Assembly (NCBI RefSeq): GCF_002979555.1
Contig: NZ_PCOZ01000006.1
Coordinates: forward strand, 330,094 to 394,093
Source of the DNA: Pseudomonas sp. MYb60
Lineage (GTDB): Bacteria > Pseudomonadota > Gammaproteobacteria > Pseudomonadales > Pseudomonadaceae
Length of the DNA stretch: 64,000 bases
Reading direction: 5' to 3'
In this document: positions 53,096-62,393 of the stretch, piece after piece
Layout: every line of letters begins with the position of its first letter
How positions within the stretch are numbered: the stretch's first letter is position 1
Position numbers and translations under genes: made by a program
Notes under the pieces: generated by a model
Told to the model about the DNA's origin: nothing
Database searches by the model: none
The model's input: the letters and a program-made list of their open reading frames with translations, nothing else

Positions 53096-55009
53096 TCAAC
53101 TCCGTATTGGGGGTGCCCGGCTCCAGTCAATCTCCTGAGCCGGCACCGGCCTGCCAAACCAATACCCCTGCCCCAAGTCGCACGCATGCTCCAGCAGAAA
53201 CCGCGCCTGCTCCACCTGCTCGATGCCTTCGGCATGCACCTGCATGCCCATGCTTTTTGCCAAGGCAATGACCACGCGCACAATCGCCGCGTCGTCTTCA
53301 TCCCATGGCAGGCCGGCGACGAAGCCCTGGTCAATCTTGAGTTTCTGCACCGGCAGGCGCTTGAGGCGCAGCAGCGAGGAATAACCGGTGCCAAAGTCGT
53401 CGATGGCCAGGCGCAAGCCCAGCTCGCGCAGGCGGTGCAGTTGTTCCAGCGCCACCTCGGGATCGTCCATCACGGCGCTTTCGGTGACTTCCAGTTCAAG
53501 GAGCGCCGGGTCCAGGCCCGTGTCATGCAGCACCTGGGCAACCTGGTCGTAGAGCTCGCGACGCGCGAACAGACGGCTGGAGACATTGATAGCGATAAAG
53601 CCCAGCGGCGTGCCATCGGCCAACCACTGGCACATCTGGCGACAAGCCTCGTGCATGACCCAGGCGTCGATTTCGGCGATCAGCCCGGTGCGTTCGGCGA
53701 TGGGGATAAACTCGCCCGGTGGCACCAGGCCGCGCTCCGGGTGCTGCCAGCGCACTAACGCTTCGACCCCCATCAAGCGGCTGTCATGCAGATCGTGCAC
53801 CGGCTGGTAATAGACGCAGAGTTCCTGCTGCTCAAGCGCGCGGCGCAGCTCGCTGGCGATTTCCACGCGGTTCTGTGCATGGGCGGTGAGCTCCTCGGTG
53901 TACAACGCATAGCCTTCGCGGCCCGCGCGCTTGGCCTTGAACAACGCGGAGTCGGCATTGCGCAGCAGTTGCTCGGCGCTCAGCGCATCGCTGGGGAACA
54001 GGCTGATGCCGATGCTGGCGCTGATAAACAGCTGGTGACCGTCAAACGTGAACGGCTGGCGCATCGCGTCAAGGATGCGCTGCGCCAGCCCCGCCGCCTG
54101 CGCCACCTGTGGACAACTTTCTGCCAGCACCGCGAACTCATCCCCACCCAGCCGTGCCAAGGTCACGCCGGGGCCGAACAGGCCTTGCAGCCGCTCGCCC
54201 ACCAACTTGAGCAATTGGTCGCCGACGTTATGACCGAGGCTGTCGTTGATGATCTTGAAGTGGTCCAGGTCCAGCAGCAGCAAGGCACAGCCGCGCTTGT
54301 GGGTTTGCGCCGAGGCCAGTGCCTGCTCGGCGCGGTCGGTGAACAGCAGCCGGTTGGGCAGGTCGGTCAGGGGATCATGGTGCGCAAGGTGGGCCAGTTC
54401 GTGTTCGGAATCCTTGATTGCACTGATATCGGAAAACACCGCGACGTAATGGCTGACGTGGCCGAGGTCATCGTGAATCACTCGGATGGTTTGCCACTGT
54501 GGATAAATCTCACCGCTTTTGCGGCGGTTCCAGATTTCACCGCTCCATTCGCCGGCACGCTCCAGGCTCTGGAACATCTGCTGGTAAAAATTCGACGAAT
54601 GGCGCCCGGACTTGAACAGGCTGGGCATCTGCCCGATGACCGCCTCGCGGGTGTAGCCGGTGATCTCCATAAAGGCCCGGTTGACATGCACGATCACGCC
54701 CTTGGCGTCAGTGACCAGCACGCCTTCACGGGTGCAGTCGAACACCGCAGCCGCCTGACGCAGGCGCTCGCGGTTTTCCTTCAACGGCGGCTGGAGCAGG
54801 TTCGCCCGGGCGAACCGGGCACAGAGCAGCCAGAGGGCCAGGGCGCTTACGGCGACCCATGCGTACCCGCGCAGTTGCATCCAGCGCAGGATGTCGGCGG
54901 GTTCATCGAGAAAGTTGATCAATAGGTGCTGGCTGAGTTGCAGCCACACAATGGAAAGCAGCAGATATACCAGCCCCGCACGTAGGGCACCTCGGTATGA
55001 AAACAGCAT
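53096..55009 (-). CDS. PAS-GGDEF-EAL c-di-GMP phosphodiesterase/cyclase
   Basis: The 637-residue protein has two N-terminal membrane segments (about residues 8-26 and 42-60), a PAS domain (about 80-190, HVNRAFMEITGYTREAVIG), a GGDEF domain with intact LGGDEF (about 320) and an EAL domain with intact GVEALVRWQHP and DDFGTGYSSL. Both active-site motifs are complete, so net activity cannot be predicted, but phosphodiesterase is usual. No RxxD inhibitory site precedes GGDEF. The ATG at 55007-55009 (MLFSYRGALRAGLVY) has AAGGA upstream. The gene sits between oscA and desA, as in P. aeruginosa. Confidence 0.9.
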   Translation of the reverse strand: MLFSYRGALRAGLVYLLLSIVWLQLSQHLLINFLDEPADILRWMQLRGYAWVAVSALALWLLCARFARANLLQPPLKENRERLRQAAAVFDCTREGVLVTDAKGVIVHVNRAFMEITGYTREAVIGQMPSLFKSGRHSSNFYQQMFQSLERAGEWSGEIWNRRKSGEIYPQWQTIRVIHDDLGHVSHYVAVFSDISAIKDSEHELAHLAHHDPLTDLPNRLLFTDRAEQALASAQTHKRGCALLLLDLDHFKIINDSLGHNVGDQLLKLVGERLQGLFGPGVTLARLGGDEFAVLAESCPQVAQAAGLAQRILDAMRQPFTFDGHQLFISASIGISLFPSDALSAEQLLRNADSALFKAKRAGREGYALYTEELTAHAQNRVEIASELRRALEQQELCVYYQPVHDLHDSRLMGVEALVRWQHPERGLVPPGEFIPIAERTGLIAEIDAWVMHEACRQMCQWLADGTPLGFIAINVSSRLFARRELYDQVAQVLHDTGLDPALLELEVTESAVMDDPEVALEQLHRLRELGLRLAIDDFGTGYSSLLRLKRLPVQKLKIDQGFVAGLPWDEDDAAIVRVVIALAKSMGMQVHAEGIEQVEQARFLLEHACDLGQGYWFGRPVPAQEIDWSRAPPIRS

Positions 55010-55175
55010 ATGGTCAGTAATCCTTACCAAAAAAACAGAATCGCCCTACAAAGGCTGCGGATTATAGAATAAGAAACATCCAGTCACTCCTATCTGAAAG
55101 GCCGGCTGGTTTTCTCTGTAGGCTTAGTGATAATGCGTGAGCTGTTCTTTTCTTTATCTGAGGGCCATACAGCCT

Positions 55176-56360
55176 ATGTGGTACAACGGTTTTCTTGACT
55201 TGTCAGCTTGGCAACTGGTGGCAGTCACTCTGTTGATGACCCACGTGACCATCGTTGGGGTCACGGTCTATCTGCATCGCTATTCAGCCCATCGCTCCCT
55301 GGAGCTCAATGCCGGCCTGAAACACTTTTTCCGCTTCTGGCTGTGGCTGACCACGGCCCAGAATACCCGCGAGTGGACCGCCATCCACCGCAAACACCAC
55401 GCCAAGTGCGAAACCGTCGACGATCCCCACAGCCCGGTGATCAAGGGCCTGTCTACCGTCCTGTGCAAGGGTGCCGAACTGTACCGCGCCGAAGCGGAAA
55501 ACCCCGAGACCCTGCGTATCTACGGCAAGAACTGCCCGGACGACTGGATCGAGCGCAAAATCTACACCCCCTACCCCCTGCTGGGCGTGGCGATCATGGG
55601 CGTGATCGACCTGCTGCTGTTCGGCACCATCGGCATCACCATCTGGGCGATCCAGATGATGTGGATTCCGTTCTGGGCCGCCGGCGTGATCAACGGCCTG
55701 GGCCATGCCGTGGGCTACCGCAACTTCGAATGCCGTGACGCGGCCACCAACCTGGTGCCGTGGGGCATCATCGTCGGTGGCGAAGAGCTGCATAACAACC
55801 ACCACACTTACCCCAACTCCGCCAAGCTGTCGGTGAAGAAATGGGAGTTCGACATGGGCTGGGCCTGGATCAAGGTGTTCAGCTTCCTGCGCCTGGCCAA
55901 GGTGCAGCGCGTCGCACCGATCGCCCACCGCGTCGAAGGCAAGGGCCACCTGGACATGGACACTGCCATGGCGATCCTCAACAACCGTTTCCAGATCATG
56001 GCCCAGTACCGCAAGCTGGTGATCGGCCCGCTGGTCAAGCAGGAGCTGGAGAAGGTCGATCATTCGGTGCGCCACCAGTTCCACCGGGCCAAGCGTTTGC
56101 TGTCGCGGGAAACCAGCCTGCTGGACGATCGCCATCACTTGCGTATCCAGAGCATGCTGGAGCACAGCCAGGCCCTGAAAGTGATCTATGAAAAGCGCCT
56201 AGCGCTGCAACAGATCTGGCTCAAGACCAGTTCCAATGGCCACGACATGCTCGCGGCGATCAAGGAATGGGTGCATGAAGCCGAGGCAAGCGGCATCCAG
56301 TCCCTGCGGGATTTTGCCCATCAATTGAAGACCTATTCGCTGCGTCCTGCGGCGGTCTGA
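55176..56360 (+). CDS. desA: Acyl-lipid/acyl-CoA delta-9 fatty acid desaturase DesA
   Basis: The 394-residue membrane protein starts MWYNGFLDLSAWQLVAV and has His boxes HRYSAHRSLE (about residue 36), HRKHHAKCE (about 73) and ELHNNHHTYPNSAK (about 208). It has four hydrophobic segments. It introduces a double bond in membrane phospholipid acyl chains, as DesA of P. aeruginosa does. An in-frame start 13 codons upstream would add residues without support. It is monocistronic. Confidence 0.93.
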   Translation: MWYNGFLDLSAWQLVAVTLLMTHVTIVGVTVYLHRYSAHRSLELNAGLKHFFRFWLWLTTAQNTREWTAIHRKHHAKCETVDDPHSPVIKGLSTVLCKGAELYRAEAENPETLRIYGKNCPDDWIERKIYTPYPLLGVAIMGVIDLLLFGTIGITIWAIQMMWIPFWAAGVINGLGHAVGYRNFECRDAATNLVPWGIIVGGEELHNNHHTYPNSAKLSVKKWEFDMGWAWIKVFSFLRLAKVQRVAPIAHRVEGKGHLDMDTAMAILNNRFQIMAQYRKLVIGPLVKQELEKVDHSVRHQFHRAKRLLSRETSLLDDRHHLRIQSMLEHSQALKVIYEKRLALQQIWLKTSSNGHDMLAAIKEWVHEAEASGIQSLRDFAHQLKTYSLRPAAV

Positions 56361-56367
56361 CGGCGCT

Positions 56368-56401
56368 CTGGGAGGGCCCGCCCTCCCAGCCATCAGCTTT
56401 T
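56368..56401 (+). terminator. Hairpin after desA
   Basis: CTGGGAGGG and CCCTCCCAG (56368-56389) form a perfect 9-base stem with loop CCCG, eight bases past the desA stop, with a short TTTTT at 56398-56402. It is probably a terminator. Confidence 0.6.
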
Positions 56402-56548
56402 TGGCGTCAGTTCTCGGGCGGGTCCAATCCGTCCGCCCGACGGAACTTCACCGCGATTCATCTCTCTCAAAGAACACTTCGCCATCATGGTGGCCCCTTG
56501 TTGTGACCGCTGCTCCACATCGCGGCGCGCCCAGAGAGAGTTGTGCCG

Positions 56549-57550
56549 ATGGTTCATGAAAAGCCCTGCCTAGTCGACACCCCAACCACTGGAAGTCCTC
56601 GTCCTGCTGCGGCTGCAACCCTGCTGGCGCTCGTGCACGCCCAAGGTGAAGTCGAGCGGCTGAGCGAGCGTGAGCAGTTGCTGAGCTCGCTGCTGGTGAG
56701 CGTGAATGCGGTGCTGTGGGCCATCGATTGGGAGACGCGCCGCGTGCTGTACGTGAGCCCGGCCTATGAGCGGGTGTTTGGTCGCCCGGCCGGTCCATTG
56801 CTGGCCGATCATCGGGAATGGCGCAACAGTATTCACCCCGAAGACCTCGACTATGCCGAACACAGCCTGGCCCGCGTCCTGAGCGAAGGCGCGGTAGAAG
56901 ACCGCGAGTACCGCATCATCACGGCCGACGGGCAGATTCGCTGGTTGAGCGACAAGTGCTACATCAACCAGCAGGCAGAGCCCGGTGAGCCGTTGATCGT
57001 GGTCGGCATGGCCGAAGACATCACCGAGAAGAAACAGCTGGAGCTTGAGCTGCATCGCCTCGCCACCACCGACGTGCTGACCCAGAGCAGCAACCGCCGG
57101 CACTTTTTCGAATGCGCCAACCATGCCTTCGACAATGCCTGCATCCAGGGCACGCCACTGGCCTTCCTGCTGTTGGACATCGATGACTTCAAGGACATCA
57201 ACGACACCTACGGCCATCTGGAGGGCGACCAGGTGCTGCGACGCATCGCCGAGAGTGGCCGCGGCGTGTTGCGCCGGGGCGACCTGTTCGGGCGCATTGG
57301 TGGCGAAGAGTTCGCGGCCGTGCTGCCCGGCTGCGCGCCGGAGATGGCGCTGCAGGTGGCCGAACGCCTGGGTCGGGAGATACAAGAGCTGGGCTTCAGC
57401 TATGAAGGCCAGGTGTTCAGCGTGACCATCAGCCAGGGCCTGGCCAGCCTTACCGAAGAAGACGCGACCCTCGACAGCCTGTTTGCCCGCGCCGATGCGG
57501 CCATGTACGAGGCCAAGCGACTGGGCAAGAACCGCGTGGTTGCGGGCTGA
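56549..57550 (+). CDS. PAS-GGDEF diguanylate cyclase
   Basis: The 333-residue cytoplasmic protein has a PAS/PAC module (about residues 45-165, VNAVLWAIDWETRRVLYVSP to GMAEDITEKKQLEL) and a GGDEF domain with active-site GGEEF (FGRIGGEEFAAVLPG). RRGD lies five residues upstream of GGEEF, the normal c-di-GMP inhibitory I-site. It should make c-di-GMP under control of the PAS sensor and product inhibition. The ATG at 56549 follows GAGAGAG; a GTG two codons earlier is possible. Confidence 0.9.
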   Translation: MVHEKPCLVDTPTTGSPRPAAAATLLALVHAQGEVERLSEREQLLSSLLVSVNAVLWAIDWETRRVLYVSPAYERVFGRPAGPLLADHREWRNSIHPEDLDYAEHSLARVLSEGAVEDREYRIITADGQIRWLSDKCYINQQAEPGEPLIVVGMAEDITEKKQLELELHRLATTDVLTQSSNRRHFFECANHAFDNACIQGTPLAFLLLDIDDFKDINDTYGHLEGDQVLRRIAESGRGVLRRGDLFGRIGGEEFAAVLPGCAPEMALQVAERLGREIQELGFSYEGQVFSVTISQGLASLTEEDATLDSLFARADAAMYEAKRLGKNRVVAG

Positions 57551-57581
57551 AGCCGCCCCCACACTTGGGCCTGATCGCGCT

Positions 57582-58790
57582 CTAGGCCCTGCGCGCCCGC
57601 GTGAGCTCCGACAGTCCCACCTTGAGCAAGCGCGCGGTTTTGCCACCGGCCAACGCTTCCAGGCCTTCGTGCTCGGTCAGGCGCGCCATCTGCGCCGCCA
57701 GGTTCACCACCAGCGCATCGCGGGCGTACACGCCGCCTTCCAGGGAGTAAATCGCTGCGATCAACTGCCGAAGCTCCAGCGGCAAACGCCAGCGCGTGCG
57801 CAGCGCCGAGCCGTAGGCCGCGCCAAACGTGGCAAGGGACTCGCCGATCAGTTCATCATCCAACGCCCCACCGCCCTGGCGCCAGTCCTCCAGGCAGCGC
57901 AGCAACGCCAGGTCGCCCAGCCGATGCAGGATGCCCGCGCTGTAGCAGCGCTCGTGGTCCAGTTCGAGCATGCGCGCCAGACGGCGCGCATAGTCAGCGG
58001 TGTCCTGGGACAACTGCCAGTAACGCTCGGCATACGCCACCAGGCCCGGATCACCCAGCACCACGTTGTGCTTGAGCGCCAGGCCGAGGATCAGGTTCAT
58101 GCTTTGCCCGGCGGCGAGCTTGTGCAACGCCGCCGGCAGGGTCTGCACCGGTGAGCCGTGGTGCCCGGCACTGTTGGCGGCCGCGATCAGCACCGCAGTG
58201 ATTTGCGGGTCTGCGTGCACCTGGTCTTCCAGACGTTTGAGGTCGAGTCCCTCGGGGCCCAGGCTTTTCTGCACCGCCGCTTTCACATCCACCCGCAAGG
58301 GCGCGCCATCGGAAGCTTCGCGGCGGCGCTCCAGAAACACTGGCAACGTCACGCCCGGCGCCAGCGGAGGCACTTCGCAGTACACACTTTCGCCTTCGTT
58401 GAGCAGCAGGTCCTGCAGGCGCTGGGTCAAACCCTCCATGTTCAGGGGCTTGGTCAGGTACGCCGTGGGCGCCAGAGGCAGCGCCTCACGCACGCTGGCG
58501 CTGTCATTGCGACTGCTCAGCAGAATGAAGGGCAAAACCGGCGAGCGACGCTTCTGGCGCATGTTGCGCAGCAGGCTCAAGCCATCGATGCCTGGCAATT
58601 CCCAATCCGCCAGGATCAGGTCGTAGGATTTTTCTCGTAACAACGTAGCCGCATGCTGCCCGTCGGCACAGACATCAAGCCGTGCGTCGCAACGCACGTT
58701 CAATAAAACCTGCTTGAGCAGGTCTCGCGACCAAGGGTCCGCTTCGGCAATCAATACCCGGGGTACAGCCGGCAAATCAACAGCAGTCAT
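57582..58790 (-). CDS. Response regulator with HDOD output domain
   Basis: The 402-residue protein has an N-terminal receiver (phospho-acceptor Asp in DLILADWELPGIDG, Lys in AYLTKPLN, residues about 10-125) and a C-terminal HDOD domain (about 190-390, with YSAGILHRLGDLALLRCL). HDOD domains usually serve signalling without catalytic activity. It ends 32 bases from the diguanylate cyclase stop, convergent with it. No kinase gene is next to it. Confidence 0.86.
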   Translation of the reverse strand: MTAVDLPAVPRVLIAEADPWSRDLLKQVLLNVRCDARLDVCADGQHAATLLREKSYDLILADWELPGIDGLSLLRNMRQKRRSPVLPFILLSSRNDSASVREALPLAPTAYLTKPLNMEGLTQRLQDLLLNEGESVYCEVPPLAPGVTLPVFLERRREASDGAPLRVDVKAAVQKSLGPEGLDLKRLEDQVHADPQITAVLIAAANSAGHHGSPVQTLPAALHKLAAGQSMNLILGLALKHNVVLGDPGLVAYAERYWQLSQDTADYARRLARMLELDHERCYSAGILHRLGDLALLRCLEDWRQGGGALDDELIGESLATFGAAYGSALRTRWRLPLELRQLIAAIYSLEGGVYARDALVVNLAAQMARLTEHEGLEALAGGKTARLLKVGLSELTRARRA

Positions 58791-58880
58791 CCAGCACGCT
58801 CCATCGGCAATGCTTGCACCTTAGTCAATGGAGCGGCCTACGTACAATGAACAAGGCCTGAATGTGTTGCAGGGGGCACA

Positions 58881-58906
58881 AAAAAACCCGCCGAAGCGGG
58901 TTTTTC
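58881..58906. terminator. Strong bidirectional terminator after gabT
   Basis: AAAAACCCGC and GCGGGTTTTT form a perfect stem around CGAA, with A and T runs on both sides. It lies 24 bases beyond the gabT stop on the minus strand. Confidence 0.85.
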
Positions 58907-58929
58907 CTGTCGAACCGGTCAGCGTGCGC

Positions 58930-60207
58930 TTACAGTTCGCTGAAGCACTCTTCGATGATCGCCAGGCCTTTGTCCAGCTGCTCGTCCGGCGACGTCAGCG
59001 GGACCAGTACGCGCAATACGTTGCCGTAGGTGCCGCAGCTCAACAGGATCAGGCCTTTTTCACGCGCCTTGGCCACTACCGAGGCAACGGCAGCGGCGTT
59101 TGGCTTGTGGGTGTCGCCGTCGTCGAACAGCTCGACCGCGATCATCGCGCCCAGGGCACGCACTTCACCGATCACCGGGTACTTGGCCTGGATGGCCTTG
59201 AGGCCAGTGACCAAACGCTCGCCGACAGCCTTGCAACGGTCCAGCAGGTGTTCTTCCTCGAACACTTCCATTACCGCCAGGGCCGCTGCGCACGCGATCG
59301 GGCTACCGGCGTAGGTGCCGCCCAGGCCGCCTGGCGCAATGGCGTCCATGTATTCAGCCTTGCCGCACACGCCGGCCAGCGGGAAGCCGCCAGCGATGGA
59401 TTTGGCGAAGGTGGTCAGGTCGGCGGCAACGCCCATCTGCTCCATGGCGAAGAAGGTACCGGTACGGCCGGCACCGGTTTGCACTTCGTCGGCAATCAGC
59501 AGGATGCCGTGCTTGTCGCACAGTTCGCGCAGGCGCTTCATGAAGGATTTCGGCGCGACGTAGAAACCGCCTTCGCCCTGCACCGGCTCGATGATGATCG
59601 CAGCGATATCGCGCGGCTCGGCATCGTTCTTGAAGATGCGTTCGATGCTGGCGATGGAGTCGTCATCGCTCACGCCGTGCAGTTCGTTCGGGTACAACGC
59701 GCGGAACACGCCGCCGGGCATCAGGCCCATGCCGGCCGAGTACGGCACGACTTTGCCGGTGAGGCCCAGGGTCATCATGGTGCGACCGTGGTAGGCGCCG
59801 GTGAAGGCGATCACGCCGGCACGGCCAGTGGCGGCGCGGGCGATCTTCACGGCGTTTTCAACAGCTTCGGAACCGGTGGTGACCAACAGGGTTTTCTTGG
59901 CGAAATCACCCGGGACCTTGGCGTTCACTTTCTCGCACACTTCTACGTAAGGCTCGTAAGCCAATACCTGGAAGCATGTGTGGGTCAGCTTGTTCAGTTG
60001 CTCGGTCACGGCCGCAATGATTTTCGGGTGCACGTGGCCGGTGTTCAGCACGGCGATACCGCCGGCGAAGTCGATGAACTCGCGACCTTCAACGTCGGTC
60101 ACGGTGGCGTTCTTCGCCGACTCGGCGAAGATCGGGTGAATCTGGCCAACACCGCGCGGGACAGCGGATTCGCGGCGTTTCATCAGGGATGCGTTGGTCT
60201 TGCTCAT
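58930..60207 (-). CDS. gabT: 4-aminobutyrate aminotransferase GabT
   Basis: The 425-residue PLP enzyme converts GABA and 2-oxoglutarate to succinate semialdehyde and glutamate. ILLIADEVQTGAGRTG and the PLP lysine in TFAKSIAGGFPLAGV are as in GabT, and VTTGSEAVENAVKIARA is the phosphate-binding region. The start MSKTNASLMKRRESAVPRG is usual; a start six codons upstream also exists. It follows gabD by 180 bases on the same strand. Confidence 0.94.
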   Translation of the reverse strand: MSKTNASLMKRRESAVPRGVGQIHPIFAESAKNATVTDVEGREFIDFAGGIAVLNTGHVHPKIIAAVTEQLNKLTHTCFQVLAYEPYVEVCEKVNAKVPGDFAKKTLLVTTGSEAVENAVKIARAATGRAGVIAFTGAYHGRTMMTLGLTGKVVPYSAGMGLMPGGVFRALYPNELHGVSDDDSIASIERIFKNDAEPRDIAAIIIEPVQGEGGFYVAPKSFMKRLRELCDKHGILLIADEVQTGAGRTGTFFAMEQMGVAADLTTFAKSIAGGFPLAGVCGKAEYMDAIAPGGLGGTYAGSPIACAAALAVMEVFEEEHLLDRCKAVGERLVTGLKAIQAKYPVIGEVRALGAMIAVELFDDGDTHKPNAAAVASVVAKAREKGLILLSCGTYGNVLRVLVPLTSPDEQLDKGLAIIEECFSEL

Positions 60208-60387
60208 AAAGTCCTCATTCGCCACTCATCGGGTGGCGCGGTCCAAGGAATACGTGGCGGGGAGGAAACTGCGGCAGCATGCGATGATCGACTGCCACGG
60301 CTTTCCCGGCCACTACGAATAACGGTGTGAAACACGCAAAGGGTCAGCGCTCTCGTGCCCTCTGCGTTTGCTGCAATCCCTTCCCGG

Positions 60388-61830
60388 TCAGATGCCCAGG
60401 CAGAGGTATTTGATTTCCAGGTAATCCTCGATCCCGTACTTGGAGCCTTCACGGCCCAGGCCCGAAGCCTTGATGCCGCCGAACGGCGCCACTTCGTTGG
60501 AGATCAACCCGGTGTTGACGCCAACCATGCCGTACTCCAGGGCTTCGGCCACGCGGAACACACGGCCCAGGTCGCGGGCATAGAAGTAGGAAGCCAGGCC
60601 GAACTCGGTGTCGTTGGACATCGCGATCACTTCGGCTTCGTCCTTGAAACGGAACAGCGGCGCCAGTGGGCCGAAGGTTTCTTCCTTGGCCACGGCGGCG
60701 TCTTTCGGCACGTCGACCAGAATGGTCGGCTCGAAGAAGTTGCCTTCCATGACCTTGCCGCCAGCCAGCAACTTTGCGCCTTTGCTCAACGCATCGGCGA
60801 TGTGTTCCTGCACCTTGGCCACGGCCTTTTCATCGATCAGCGGGCCGGTGGTAGTGCCATCTTCCAGACCGTTGCCGATCTTCAACTTGGCCACGGCCAC
60901 CTTGAGTTTTTCAGCGAAGGCGTCGTAGACCGAATCCTGGATGTACAGGCGGTTGGCGCAGACGCAGGTCTGGCCGTTGTTGCGGTACTTGGAGATGATC
61001 GCGCCTTCGACGGCCTTATCCAGGTCCGCGTCGTCGAACACGATGAACGGCGCGTTGCCGCCCAGTTCCAGGGAGACTTTCTTGATGTCCTTGGCGCATT
61101 CGGCCATCAGCTGGCGACCGATTTCGGTGGAGCCGGTGAACGACAATTTACGCACGATCGGGTTGCTGGTCAGCTCGCCGCCGATGTCGCCGGCGCTGCC
61201 GGTGACCACGCTCAGCACACCTTTCGGGATACCGGCACGGTGCGCCAGTTCAACCAGGGCCAGGGCCGAGAATGGGGTTTGCGAAGCGGGCTTGATCACC
61301 ATGGTGCAACCAGCGGCCAGGGCCGGGCCGGCTTTACGGGTGATCATCGCAGCCGGAAAGTTCCACGGGGTGATGGCAGCGGTCACGCCGATCGGCTGCT
61401 TGATCACGATCAGGCGCTTGTCGGGCTGGTGGCCGGGGATCACGTCACCGTAGATGCGCTTGGCTTCTTCGGCGAACCACTCGATGAAGGACGCGGCGTA
61501 GACGATTTCACCCTTGGCCTCAGCCAGCGGCTTGCCTTGTTCGAGGGTCATCAGGCGACCGAGGTCGTCCTGGTTTTCGATCAGCAGTTCATACCAACGG
61601 CGCAGCTTGTTCGCGCGCTCCTTGGCCGTGAGTGCACGCCAGGCTGGCAGGGCCTTGTCGGCGGCTTCGATGGCACGGCGGGTTTCCGCGGCGCCCATCT
61701 TTGGCACGGTACCGAGAATCTCGCCCGTGGCAGGGTTGTTGACCTTGATGGTCTGACCGTTGTCCGCATCCACCCAAGCGCCATCGATAAAGGCTTGCTG
61801 GCGGAACAACTGGGTATCTTTGAGCTGCAT
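60388..61830 (-). CDS. gabD: NADP-dependent succinate-semialdehyde dehydrogenase GabD
   Basis: The 480-residue aldehyde dehydrogenase has LELGGNAPFIVFDDADLD with the catalytic Glu and NNGQTCVCANRLYIQ with the catalytic Cys, plus FTGSTEIGRQLM. It oxidises succinate semialdehyde to succinate in GABA breakdown. The start MQLKDTQLFRQQAFIDGAW is the family's usual one. It is the first gene of gabDT. Confidence 0.94.
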   Translation of the reverse strand: MQLKDTQLFRQQAFIDGAWVDADNGQTIKVNNPATGEILGTVPKMGAAETRRAIEAADKALPAWRALTAKERANKLRRWYELLIENQDDLGRLMTLEQGKPLAEAKGEIVYAASFIEWFAEEAKRIYGDVIPGHQPDKRLIVIKQPIGVTAAITPWNFPAAMITRKAGPALAAGCTMVIKPASQTPFSALALVELAHRAGIPKGVLSVVTGSAGDIGGELTSNPIVRKLSFTGSTEIGRQLMAECAKDIKKVSLELGGNAPFIVFDDADLDKAVEGAIISKYRNNGQTCVCANRLYIQDSVYDAFAEKLKVAVAKLKIGNGLEDGTTTGPLIDEKAVAKVQEHIADALSKGAKLLAGGKVMEGNFFEPTILVDVPKDAAVAKEETFGPLAPLFRFKDEAEVIAMSNDTEFGLASYFYARDLGRVFRVAEALEYGMVGVNTGLISNEVAPFGGIKASGLGREGSKYGIEDYLEIKYLCLGI

Positions 61831-61961
61831 GTCGGGTTTCCTTAACAGCACCGCGCGCACGCGGAGCGAATTAGAGTTGTTGAAAGGCGCCTGGTGGGCT
61901 GCCGTCAGGGAAATCAGCCCCAGCGTGCTGGCATAAATGGACAGGCGCGCGGGAGACAGAG

Positions 61962-61979
61962 CGTTTGAAATCTCAAACG
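61962..61979. promoter_or_regulatory. CGTTTGA-N4-TCAAACG palindrome upstream of gabD
   Basis: CGTTTGA and TCAAACG are perfect 7-base arms around AATC, 132 bases before gabD. It could be an operator for gabDT. I see no gene and nothing else clear in the 61831-62202 gap. Confidence 0.35.
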
Positions 61980-62202
61980 AATCCTAGGATCAATGGGGGT
62001 ACAGGGCAATAGGCTGTTCGAAAAAAAGAACGAAAACCGCGCTTTTGCCGATTCTTTCAGATCAGCGTAGTTGAGGCCGGTTCCCGCACCTTGACCCACG
62101 GTGCCCGACCCAAGGCCTTGGTGAGGCCATTTCCTACATTGGAACGGCCAAAGACCAGCATGGACGCCCATGGTCGACATGGGTATGATGTCGCCCGCAC
62201 AA

Positions 62203-62279
62203 GCATCCGTAGCTCAGCTGGATAGAGTACTGCCCTCCGAAGGCAGGGGTCGTGGGTTCGAATCCCGCCGGGTGCACCA
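62203..62279 (+). tRNA. tRNA-Arg (CCG)
   Basis: The 77-base cloverleaf has acceptor arms GCATCCG and CGGGTGC, D-arm AGCTCAGCTGGATAGAGT, anticodon loop CTCCGAA within CTGCC/GGCAG, T-loop GGTTCGAATCC and an encoded CCA. The anticodon is CCG, so it reads CGG arginine codons. It is the likely attachment site of the integrase element that follows 115 bases later. Confidence 0.97.
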
Positions 62280-62393
62280 TCTTCTTTCCCTTGTATTACA
62301 AGGGGATAGCGCTCCTGACAGAAACCTGTCCTAGTCCTGAAAGTCGTTTTTGCCACAAATTTGCCACACTCAAAAGTGGCGGGAATGGTCGAA

